64,000 bases of DNA from Coriobacteriaceae bacterium (GTDB lineage Bacteria > Actinomycetota > Coriobacteriia > Coriobacteriales > Coriobacteriaceae): assembly GCA_902835305.1 (NCBI GenBank), contig CADFMD010000006.1:1-64000 (forward strand), in the 5' to 3' direction. Position 1 is the first letter of the stretch. The number at the start of each line of letters is the position of its first letter. The position numbers were made by a program, and so were the translations under genes. This document shows, piece by piece, positions 50,767 to 59,494 of this stretch. The notes beneath the pieces are model-generated. The model was given only the letters and a program-made list of their open reading frames with translations, was not told the origin of the DNA and did no database searches.

Positions 50767-52178
50767 TACTTGCCCTCGTCGGCAGGCATGTTGTCGCCGC
50801 CGTCTGCCGTCATTCCTGTGCCGGTATCCGTCACGATGGTGTCGCCGTCGCGTAGCTTGGTAACCGGGACGTCTGGATTGATCTCGTTGCCCTGGTCGTC
50901 GCGCTTGACCTGCGTCTTACCGACTACAGCCTCGTTGTCGTTTTGCGTCACGACGGTCACCTTCACGCGGCGCGTCTTCTTGCCTTCCGAATCGGTGGCC
51001 AGATTGACGTAATAGTGCTCGCCATCTTCGGTCATCAGCGCCATGGTCGGCACCATAACCACGTCGTCGAGCTTCTCGGTCACTACCGAGACCTCGGCAG
51101 TCATACCCGGCTTAAGGCGACTGTCGGGTGCTTCGATGAGGATGTCGACGTTAAAGGTCACGCTGCCGCCGCTACCGGAGCCGGAGTCAGAGTTTGCCAC
51201 CGAGGCGATAGCCGTGACGGTGCCCTGGCTCACGATATCGGGAAACGCGGGATAGGTCACGTTGGCGCTTTGGCCCACGGCAATTTTGGCGATATCCTTT
51301 TCGCCCACCTGAACCGTCACCTTCATCTTGGACAGGTCGGCGATTTGCATGCACTGCTTGCCGCCGCTCGTGTCGCCTTCGCCCATGATCGTGCCTCCGG
51401 TCACCGTGGCACCGACTTTGGCGTTGAGCTCGACGATGTTGCCCGAGCTGGGGGCCTTTACGGTGCGCTCGGCCGCCTTTGCAGTTGCCTGCTCCAGCGT
51501 TGCCTGGGCCGAGGCGAGGTTGCGCTGGGCGGTCGAGACGGCATTTGCGTTGGCGTTTGCGTCCGATGGGCCGGTCGATCCGTCACTGTCCGTTGTCGGT
51601 GCGGCCTGTGCGGCCGCGAGTGCCACCTTTGCATTGTTCAGGTCTTCCTGGGCGGCCGCGACCGCGCGCTGCGCCTCGGAAACAGCGCTATCGAGCGCGT
51701 CGTTCTTAATGGTCATGAGCACGTCGCCCTCGTTGACGCTCTGTCCGGCCTGCACGTTGATCTTTTCAACCGTACCGTCGACAGAAGGGGAGACGACCGA
51801 TGCCGAGATGGGCTTAAGCTGCCCCTTGGCTTCGACTGTGGTGGTAAACGTGCCTTCGGTGACCATGTCGGTCACCGGTCCGTTGGTGCCTGCGGGTTGC
51901 GCGTTGATGACCAGCGTTGCGATGATGGCAATGAGCGCGATGGCAACAACGACGCCGACGGCGATACCGCGTCGAATCAGCTTTTTGCGTCGACGTTCGG
52001 CACGTTTTGCCTTGAGCTTGGCATATGCCTCTTCATCGGAAATCTCGGCCGTATCGTTCGTGCGTCCGTTCTGCTTGTCGGCATGTACGTTTGTAATCAG
52101 AGGAAGCGTTTCGGCGGCATCTTCGGGCGTGTGCTCGGTATCATTCGGGCCCGGGGTGATCGTGGGGACATTCGGCAT
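50766..52178 (-). CDS. MacA/HlyD-type membrane-fusion (periplasmic adaptor) protein
   Basis: A 470-residue protein: disordered acidic N-terminus, basic KAERRRKKLIRR-like anchor region, one membrane helix (VVVAIALIAIIATLVI, about 78-96), a biotinyl-lipoyl-like motif (VSPSVDGTVEKINVQAGQSV), an Ala/Gln coiled coil (about 150-235), and beta-barrel domains with the tail LDDVVMVPTMALMT. It precedes the MacB-like ATPase and permease. ATG 52178 was chosen behind AAGGAG. Confidence 0.88.
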   Translation of the reverse strand: MPNVPTITPGPNDTEHTPEDAAETLPLITNVHADKQNGRTNDTAEISDEEAYAKLKAKRAERRRKKLIRRGIAVGVVVAIALIAIIATLVINAQPAGTNGPVTDMVTEGTFTTTVEAKGQLKPISASVVSPSVDGTVEKINVQAGQSVNEGDVLMTIKNDALDSAVSEAQRAVAAAQEDLNNAKVALAAAQAAPTTDSDGSTGPSDANANANAVSTAQRNLASAQATLEQATAKAAERTVKAPSSGNIVELNAKVGATVTGGTIMGEGDTSGGKQCMQIADLSKMKVTVQVGEKDIAKIAVGQSANVTYPAFPDIVSQGTVTAIASVANSDSGSGSGGSVTFNVDILIEAPDSRLKPGMTAEVSVVTEKLDDVVMVPTMALMTEDGEHYYVNLATDSEGKKTRRVKVTVVTQNDNEAVVGKTQVKRDDQGNEINPDVPVTKLRDGDTIVTDTGTGMTADGGDNMPADEGK

Positions 52179-52208
52179 AGCGTCTCCTTTATAGAAAGAA
52201 CCTCGATA

Positions 52209-52214
52209 ATTATA
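52209..52214 (-). promoter_or_regulatory. Putative -10 box for the MacAB-like operon
   Basis: TATAAT on the minus strand, 31 bases before the start of the adaptor gene. No convincing -35 box. Confidence 0.35.
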
Positions 52215-52310
52215 TGCGCTCACCGATTAGGACGGGCGCATGGGACGGTTTCTTTCGGAACTGTTAGATTGGTCGCAGCGGTTCCACGTTGTATGAATGT
52301 GCGCGTTGCA

Positions 52311-54026
52311 CTACGAGTGGACAACCACGCACAGGCCGACTTTGATGCAGTCGTGAAGTGCCTTTGCATCGGCTAGGCGCAGGTTGATGCAACCGTGGCT
52401 GCCGCACCACTTGTACGACTCGGCATTATCGAAGCTCTTGTCGTTTTGCCAGGTGGCGTCGTGGAATCCGACCATATTGCCCTCGAACGGCATCCAATAG
52501 CTGACCGGGCTCTCGTATTTGGGCTTGCCGGTCTCGGGGTCCTTGGCACCGATAAGCTTGCTGGCGCCATTGTTGCTGTTGATCTGCCATACGCCCTCGG
52601 GGGTGGCGTCCTCGCCCGGCTTTCCCGAGATAAAGTTGGCCTCCCAAACGATATTACCGTTCTCGTCATAGTAGCGCGCGTGCTGCTCGGACAGATCGAC
52701 GTCGATATACGCCTTCCAGTCGGGCTCTCCCTTTGCGGTAAAGGTGTCGGCCTTCTGGGAGTACTTGATCTCGATTTCGCCGGTCTGCTTGTTGTTGATG
52801 GCGTCCTCGACCTGCTTGGCGAGCGAGCTGCTGTCAATGGACCAACCAAAGTCACCGCCTTCGACGGCACACTGCTTGCCATCGGCGCGCGTCCACCAGC
52901 GAGTGGAGCCCACGGTATTAAAGCCGTTGGCGAGCTCGGCTGCCCAGCTGCTAATCTGCGACGTATCGAGCGTGGGGTTGGCCGGATCGGCAAAGCTGAT
53001 CCACTGCAACACGGAGCTGCCATCAACCTTGCCGGCATCCTCGCCGTTGAGCTTGAGGGTCACGTTGACGCCCAAGAAGTTGTTGGCGGCATCGCATGCG
53101 GCCTGAATCTGATCATCGGTCAGCGTTCCATTGAGCGGCTCATAGGCATCGTTGCCGAGCTTGGAAAGATCTACGGTCTCGGCCAGCGAGGCAAGCTCGA
53201 GCTCGGCATACTTAATGACATGCTCGCGGCTGAGTTTTTCGTTGGAGCGCGCCTTCTCGACGGTAAACTTGCCGGCCTGCTCGTCATAGGAGCTTTTGGC
53301 CTCGAACGCGCCCGAACGCCCCTCGTTAAACTCGTCGATGGCGGCGCCCAGATCCTTCTCAAACTGCTTTTGGTCAAAGGTGTCGGAGAGCATGGACAGG
53401 TCGACGTCATGATCAAGATCGACTTCGTTGGAGCTAGCGGTTGTTTTGGTCTTGCCGCTTAAGGATTCTACAAGGCGAACCGGCCATACAAAGGCTTCGT
53501 TGCGGCTGATAATCTCTTTTGCGGCAGCTTCGCCGTCGACAATGGGCTCATCGGACTCGGGCTGATAGGTCCAGCTAAAGTCATCGCCTGTCACGGTGAG
53601 CTTATAGTGCTTCCAAGCCGAGTTGACCTTGGTGGCGGCAGACGAAGCGTTGGAGAACGAGACATCGACGCCGGCGATAGTGGTGTTGGGGTAGGCTACC
53701 TGCGAAAACGCTACGACGCCTACGATATAGACAATGACGATAAGACCCAGAACGACATAGAGCGTCGTCTTTTTGCCCGACTTATTGTTCCCGGTGGGTT
53801 TGCGTGCGGGGCCGCGATCGCCTCGAGCGTGCGTGGGGGGCTGCTTGGGCGCATTGCCATTTGCCTGGCGCTGCTGATGCTGCTTGTTCGGACGTTGGGA
53901 AACGTTTGCCGCACCTCGCTGCTGACCGCGGCTCGGCGCGATGGGACGCGGCGACTGAACGCCGCCGGTGTGCCTGCTCGGCTGCTGCGGATCGGGAATC
54001 AGTTGAGTTCGATCGTTTTGCGACAT
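52311..54026 (-). CDS. L,D-transpeptidase with peptidoglycan-binding domain (YkuD)
   Basis: Forms 3-3 or lipoprotein cross-links in peptidoglycan. The 571-residue protein has a long Gln/Pro/Arg-rich N-terminus, one membrane helix (TTLYVVLGLIVIVYIVGVVA), two VanW-type peptidoglycan-binding repeats (about 115-420), and a C-terminal YkuD domain with VDLSEQHARYYDENG and the catalytic SHGCINLR. Most bacterial families use this SHGC(I/V)R(L/M) site. ATG 54026 is preferred over 54035 because of spacing from AAGGAT. It faces away from the MacAB-like genes by 130 bases. Confidence 0.92.
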   Translation of the reverse strand: MSQNDRTQLIPDPQQPSRHTGGVQSPRPIAPSRGQQRGAANVSQRPNKQHQQRQANGNAPKQPPTHARGDRGPARKPTGNNKSGKKTTLYVVLGLIVIVYIVGVVAFSQVAYPNTTIAGVDVSFSNASSAATKVNSAWKHYKLTVTGDDFSWTYQPESDEPIVDGEAAAKEIISRNEAFVWPVRLVESLSGKTKTTASSNEVDLDHDVDLSMLSDTFDQKQFEKDLGAAIDEFNEGRSGAFEAKSSYDEQAGKFTVEKARSNEKLSREHVIKYAELELASLAETVDLSKLGNDAYEPLNGTLTDDQIQAACDAANNFLGVNVTLKLNGEDAGKVDGSSVLQWISFADPANPTLDTSQISSWAAELANGFNTVGSTRWWTRADGKQCAVEGGDFGWSIDSSSLAKQVEDAINNKQTGEIEIKYSQKADTFTAKGEPDWKAYIDVDLSEQHARYYDENGNIVWEANFISGKPGEDATPEGVWQINSNNGASKLIGAKDPETGKPKYESPVSYWMPFEGNMVGFHDATWQNDKSFDNAESYKWCGSHGCINLRLADAKALHDCIKVGLCVVVHS

Positions 54027-54135
54027 CGTATGCATATCCTTCGAATTTCGCCTTGCGGCTCATCGTGTTTTTACTGGGCTTGCATTATAGCGATTACCCA
54101 GTTGTTTGTGGTATGGAAACGGTGGCATTCAAAAG

Positions 54136-54157
54136 AGGTGGGACATTTGTCCCACCT
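54136..54157 (-). terminator. Terminator after the serine dehydratase gene
   Basis: Perfect 10-bp stem AGGTGGGACA / TGTCCCACCT, followed on the minus strand by a CTTTT run. It lies 19 bases past the sdaA stop on that strand. Confidence 0.7.
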
Positions 54158-54175
54158 TCGAGTCTTTCTTTGTCG

Positions 54176-55783
54176 CTATCCGCACACACCGCATTTTGCA
54201 CAGGCCGAAAGTGCGGCCGGAGCCTGCGCGATGCCACCCTTTGCCGTCTCGCGCAGCGTGGCCGGCAACGCGTGGCCCACGGAGAGCATGACGTGCGCCA
54301 TCTGGTCAAACGGCACCAGGCTCTTGATACCGGCAAGTGCAAGCTGCGCCGAGCTAAATGCCGCGGCCACGCCGATGGCATTGCGGTTTTGGCACGGCAC
54401 CTCCACGAGGCCACCGACGGGGTCACAAACGAGGCCCAGCAGGTTACTCAGCGCGATGGAACTGGCGTCGAGCGCCTGCTCGGGCGTGCCGCCGAGCATC
54501 TGCACCAGCGCGGCGGCTGCCATGGCGGCGGCGCTTCCCACCTCGGCCTGGCAGCCGCCTTCGGCGCCGGCGACGCAGGCGCTCGTGGTGAGGTTGAGGC
54601 CGATGGCGGCTGCGCAGTAGAGAGCGTCCATGACTTGCTCGTCGTCGAGCTGCAGGCGATCGGCGAGCGCCAGCACGCAGCCGGGCACAACACCCGCGGA
54701 TCCTGCCGTCGGAGCTGCGACGATCACGCCCATGGTGGCGGAGCGCTCGAGCACGGCCATGGCGCGGGCCACGGCATCGGTCTGAACGGGGCCCATCAGG
54801 CTTGCACTCAAATCGTTGCGGCTGGTGGCATCGACCAGTTTGGCCTCGCCGCCGATAAGCCCACCGAGCGATCGCTGCGGGTTGGCGATGGGGGCCGTGG
54901 TCTCCTCGCGCATGACGTCGAGCACGCGGCGCATGGCGGCGACGGCGTGGGCCTCGCCGGTCAGGCGCGCCTCGCGAACGGCCATGACGGCGCCGATGCT
55001 GAGCCCCAGTTCCTCGCACGCATCGAGCAGCTGCTCGCCGTCGTCGAAGATTTCCTTGGCCGAGACGCCGGGGGAGAGCGACGAAGCAGAACCGGGGAGC
55101 TCGATAAAGGTCGCGTAATCGACATTGTCGAGCTTACGCAGCATCGGGACAACAGTGTCGTCGGGCGCGCCGTCGGTCTCAAAGACGGAGTAGGCCTGGC
55201 CGCCCACTTCGGTGCGGTAGGTGCGGCAGAAGGCGATGTTCACGTGTGCGTAGGCGAGCAGGTTGGTGAGCGCGGCGAGCACGCCGGGGACGTCCTTGTG
55301 CGCCACGAAGAGCGTTGAGTACATGCCCGAGATGTCAACGCCGACGCCGTTAATGCGGCTGATGCGCATCTTGCCGCCGCCCAGGCTCTCACCGCGGACC
55401 TGTGCCGTGGCGCCCGTGTCGTCGACCATGTCAATGTCGACGGTGTTGGGGTGGATGGAGGCGTCGTCGCCCTTGATGTCAAAGTGATATTCGAGGCCCT
55501 GCTCACGTGCGAGGTCAAAGGCCTGCTTGATGTTCTCGTCATCGGTGTCGAGGCCCAGAATGCCCGCGACGAGCGCGCGGTCGGTGCCGTGGCCGCGGTA
55601 GGTGTGGGCGAAGGAGTTCCACAGGCCAAAGGTGACTTTGGTGATGCGGCCCTCGAGCAGGCTGGCGGCAACTTGGGCGCAGCGCAGGGCGCCGGCGGTG
55701 TGCGATGAGCTGGGGCCGACCATGACGGGCCCCAAGATCTCGAATGCCGAGGTCGTAGCTAGTGTTTGCGGCTTGCCTGCCAT
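54176..55783 (-). CDS. sdaA: L-serine dehydratase, single-chain iron-sulfur type
   Basis: Converts L-serine to pyruvate and ammonia. The 535-residue product fuses the beta domain (ISRINGVGVD, serine-binding ACT-like; GPSSSHTAGALRCAQ) and the alpha domain carrying the [4Fe-4S] cysteines in TAGSAGVVPGCVLALAD, ACVAGAEGGCQAEVGSA and LVCDPVGGLVEVPCQNRN. The final residues ACAKCGVCG add three extra cysteines. ATG 55783 follows AGGAG. It is separated from metK by the copy C hairpin element. Confidence 0.93.
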   Translation of the reverse strand: MAGKPQTLATTSAFEILGPVMVGPSSSHTAGALRCAQVAASLLEGRITKVTFGLWNSFAHTYRGHGTDRALVAGILGLDTDDENIKQAFDLAREQGLEYHFDIKGDDASIHPNTVDIDMVDDTGATAQVRGESLGGGKMRISRINGVGVDISGMYSTLFVAHKDVPGVLAALTNLLAYAHVNIAFCRTYRTEVGGQAYSVFETDGAPDDTVVPMLRKLDNVDYATFIELPGSASSLSPGVSAKEIFDDGEQLLDACEELGLSIGAVMAVREARLTGEAHAVAAMRRVLDVMREETTAPIANPQRSLGGLIGGEAKLVDATSRNDLSASLMGPVQTDAVARAMAVLERSATMGVIVAAPTAGSAGVVPGCVLALADRLQLDDEQVMDALYCAAAIGLNLTTSACVAGAEGGCQAEVGSAAAMAAAALVQMLGGTPEQALDASSIALSNLLGLVCDPVGGLVEVPCQNRNAIGVAAAFSSAQLALAGIKSLVPFDQMAHVMLSVGHALPATLRETAKGGIAQAPAALSACAKCGVCG

Positions 55784-55838
55784 ATGCGCTCCTGTTCTAT
55801 CCCGTCGTTCCGAGGGACGGGGCATACTCTGTCCCGCC

Positions 55839-55959
55839 GTTCCGAGGGCTTTAGTATTTGGTCGCCTGCTCGGACAGTCCTGCTCGCACGGAGGCCACAT
55901 TAAGTGGCCTCCGGCTCGTGCGGAACTCGCGATCGACCAAATACTAAAGCCCTCGGAAC
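55839..55959. repeat. Nested hairpin element, copy C of the GAGCC-bulge family (inverted)
   Basis: Outer arms 55839-55864 and 55934-55959 are a perfect 26-bp inverted repeat. The core 55874-55931, read on the minus strand, has GTTCCGCACGAGCC, stem GGAGGCCAC / GTGGCCTCC, loop TTAAT, then GTGCGAGCAGGACTGT. The flank matches copy A in all conserved positions. A TTCCGAGGGACGGGG / CTGTCCC pair lies just outside. Together with the metK terminator this accounts for the 343-base gap 55784-56126. Confidence 0.85.
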
Positions 55960-56057
55960 TTAGGATACATGGTTGGAGTCGCTCTGCTGCGAAATTTATA
56001 GGCCTATGACCTATTCCATGTCCCAGGTCGGCTCATCTTCACCACCTTTAAATAAAA

Positions 56058-56087
56058 AAGAAGTACCGGTTGGAGCCGGTACTTCTT
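56058..56087. terminator. Bidirectional terminator after metK
   Basis: Perfect 12-bp stem AAGAAGTACCGG / CCGGTACTTCTT with loop TTGGAG. On the minus strand it is followed by TTTTTTATTT. Confidence 0.88.
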
Positions 56088-56126
56088 TTGGTGCGTTGTT
56101 TCTTGGCTGTAGCTTTTGCCGTTAGC

Positions 56127-57407
<1,281 letters not shown>

Positions 57408-57419
57408 GATTGTCCTTTC

Positions 57420-57480
57420 AAAAACGTGTCCCGGCGACCGTTACCATTCCGCCGGGCTCTCTATGCAAGGGCACATCATA
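57420..57480 (-). promoter_or_regulatory. metK leader with hairpin and -10 box
   Basis: On the minus strand TATGAT (57480-57475) is a possible -10 box. It is followed by an untranslated leader with the stem CCCGGCG / CGCCGGG around GAATGGTAACGGT, about 10 bases before the ribosome site. I do not see the conserved blocks of a known SAM riboswitch class. Confidence 0.35.
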
Positions 57481-57519
57481 GCGCGTAAATCAAACATTCA
57501 CACCCTTTCCGCACCTACT

Positions 57520-57722
57520 CATTGGGGACAGACTTAAATGACCAGCCAATAGGAACACTCTTACGTCACCTGGGGACGTTCCTTATGTGTTGGCACTTGG
57601 GGACGGTCCTTTTCTGCCGGCAGTTTAGGAACGTCCCCAAGTGACGGCAGTTTGGGACACTCCTGTTCAGTTAGCTTCGAAGAACGTCCCCAACGAATGG
57701 TCATTTAAGTCTGTCCCCAATG
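57520..57722. repeat. Large nested inverted repeat with alternative inner pairings, before gltX
   Basis: Outer arms 57520-57544 and 57698-57722 are a perfect 25-bp inverted repeat containing GGGGACAGACTTAAATG. Inside, AGGAACGTCCCCAAGTG (57627-57643) can pair with either of two left arms, CACCTGGGGACGTTCC at about 57567 or CACTTGGGGACGGTCC at about 57594, each with one mismatch. A further AGAACGTCCCC lies at about 57681. It accounts for most of the 402-base gap between metK and gltX. Confidence 0.85.
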
Positions 57723-57763
57723 ACTGGGTCGGTGCCCTTTGTGCGGAGGTTGCTTTGATGCTT

Positions 57764-57769
57764 TATACT
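57764..57769 (+). promoter_or_regulatory. Putative -10 box for gltX
   Basis: TATACT, 41 bases before the gltX start and after the inverted repeat. The -35 region is not distinct. Confidence 0.35.
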
Positions 57770-57809
57770 GATGCGGTTAGACATCCATCCTGCAATCGAG
57801 GAGATTTCC

Positions 57810-59285
57810 ATGGCATCAGACGTTCGCGTCCGCTTTGCACCCTCACCGACGGGCAAGCTGCACATCGGCGGCGCCCGCACCGCTATCTATAACTGGGCTT
57901 TCGCCCGTGCAAACGGCGGCACGTTCATCCTGCGTATCGACGACACCGACCCCACCCGCTCTACCGACGAGAACACGCAGATTATCCTGCGCGCCATGCG
58001 TTGGCTGGGCCTGGACTGGGACGAGGGTCCCGAGGTGGGCGGCGATTTTGGCCCCTACGCCCAGACCGAGCGCCTGGACCTGTACAAGCAGGCCGCCCAG
58101 AAGCTTTGGGACGAGGGTAAGGCCTATCCCTGCTTCTGCACCAAGGAGCAGCTCGACGCCGATCGCAAGGCCGCGCAGGAGCGCAAGGACCCCTTCCAGG
58201 GCTATCAGCGCCGTTGCCGCGATCTTGATCCCGAGGAGGCCCGCCGTCGCATCGAGGCCGGCGAGTCCTACGTCCTACGCATCAAGGTGCCCGAGGACCG
58301 CGGCGACGTCGTCATCCACGACGCCGTTCACGGTGAGGTGACCTTCGACGCCAAGGAGCTCGACGACTTTGTCATCTTCCGCTCCGATGGCACGCCCACG
58401 TACAACTTCGCGACCGTCGTCGACGACGCCATGATGAAGATCACCCATGTCATCCGCGGCGACGACCACCTGTCCAACACCCCGCGCCAGGTCATGGTCT
58501 ACGAGGCCCTCGGCGCGCCCGTGCCCACGTTCGCCCACATCTCCATGATCCTGGGCGCCGACGGTAAGAAGCTCTCCAAGCGCCACGGCGCCACCTCGGT
58601 GGAGGAGTACCGCGACGCCGGCTACCTGTCCGACGCCTTCGTCAATTACCTGGCGCTGCTAGGCTGGTCGCTCGACGGCGAGACCACGATAATCCCGCGT
58701 GATGTCCTGGCCAGCAAGTTCTCGCTCGACCGCATCTCCAAGAACCCGGCGACCTTCGATCCGAAGAAGCTCGATTGGGTCAATGCTGAGTACATCAACG
58801 GCATGTCCGATGCTCAGTTTGCCGACGAGATCATGGTCCCCGAGCTGCACGAGGCGGGTCTCATCGAGGGTAATGTCGAGTACGGCGAGGACTGGATCGA
58901 TGCGCTCGCTGCCATCGTTAAGCCGCGCACCAAGATGCCGGCCGACGCCGTGACCGTCGCCGCCCCCATCTTTGCCACGGCCGAGACACTCGAGTATGAC
59001 GAGAAGTCCGTCAACAAAGGCCTGGCCAAGGAGGGCATGGGTGCCATTCTGGACGCCGCCAAGGCCGCGCTTGAGGGTGTGGGCGAGTGGACCGCCGAGG
59101 CTATCGACGCTGCGCTTGAGCCGCTGCCCGAGCAGATGGACCTCAAGAAGCGCGTGGTGTTCCAGGCCGTGCGCGTCGCCGTCTGCGGCAACATGGTGAG
59201 CCCTCCGCTTGGCGAGACCATGGCGCTCGTCGGCCGCGACGATTGCCTGGCGCGCATCGACCGCGCCCGCACGATGGCGCTGTAG
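57810..59285 (+). CDS. gltX: Glutamyl-tRNA synthetase
   Basis: Charges tRNA-Glu; in many bacteria it also charges tRNA-Gln for amidation. The 491 residues have the class I motif KLHIGGARTAIYN (HIGG variant) and the KMSKS-equivalent KKLSKRHG, with FAPSPTG at the N-terminus and DDTDPTRS. The length is typical. ATG 57810 follows GAGGAG. Two tRNA-Glu genes occur at 23542 and 23641. Confidence 0.96.
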   Translation: MASDVRVRFAPSPTGKLHIGGARTAIYNWAFARANGGTFILRIDDTDPTRSTDENTQIILRAMRWLGLDWDEGPEVGGDFGPYAQTERLDLYKQAAQKLWDEGKAYPCFCTKEQLDADRKAAQERKDPFQGYQRRCRDLDPEEARRRIEAGESYVLRIKVPEDRGDVVIHDAVHGEVTFDAKELDDFVIFRSDGTPTYNFATVVDDAMMKITHVIRGDDHLSNTPRQVMVYEALGAPVPTFAHISMILGADGKKLSKRHGATSVEEYRDAGYLSDAFVNYLALLGWSLDGETTIIPRDVLASKFSLDRISKNPATFDPKKLDWVNAEYINGMSDAQFADEIMVPELHEAGLIEGNVEYGEDWIDALAAIVKPRTKMPADAVTVAAPIFATAETLEYDEKSVNKGLAKEGMGAILDAAKAALEGVGEWTAEAIDAALEPLPEQMDLKKRVVFQAVRVAVCGNMVSPPLGETMALVGRDDCLARIDRARTMAL

Positions 59286-59308
59286 TAGACGCGCAAACGC
59301 ATGTATCC

Positions 59309-59344
59309 GAGCCCCGTTCCCTCGAGCGGGGCTCTTGTTTCTGT
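59309..59344 (+). terminator. Terminator after gltX
   Basis: GAGCCCCG pairs with GCGGGGCTC around a TTCCCTCGA loop, followed by TTGTTTCTG. The T-run is interrupted. Confidence 0.65.
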
Positions 59345-59361
59345 ACCGATGAGTGGGTTGC

Positions 59362-59462
59362 TGGGACAAAATAATCAGTAGTGTTTGTCCCATGTTCGAG
59401 TGACGCAACGAGCTCGACACTCGTATCGGCCATGGGACAAACTCTACTGATGTTTTGTCCCA
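59362..59462. repeat. Long inverted repeat between gltX and priA
   Basis: Arms 59362-59394 and 59431-59462 (TGGGACAAA...TTTGTCCCATG) pair nearly completely with one offset base and about two mismatches. An inner dyad CGAGTG (59397-59402) / CACTCG (59418-59423) gives a nested hairpin. No T-run follows the outer arm. Confidence 0.83.
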
Positions 59463-59494
59463 CCCCTTTCAGGTCCGTTCGTTAGAGGTGGTGT

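Noticed and set aside
54131..54165. The hairpin after sdaA as another member of the long-repeat family
   Set aside because: It is short, has a single 10-bp stem and an adjacent T-run, so it is better explained as a terminator, although it shares GGGAC/GTCCC.
57420..57480. A SAM riboswitch for metK
   Set aside because: The leader is too short and lacks the conserved blocks of known classes; kept only as a hairpin leader.
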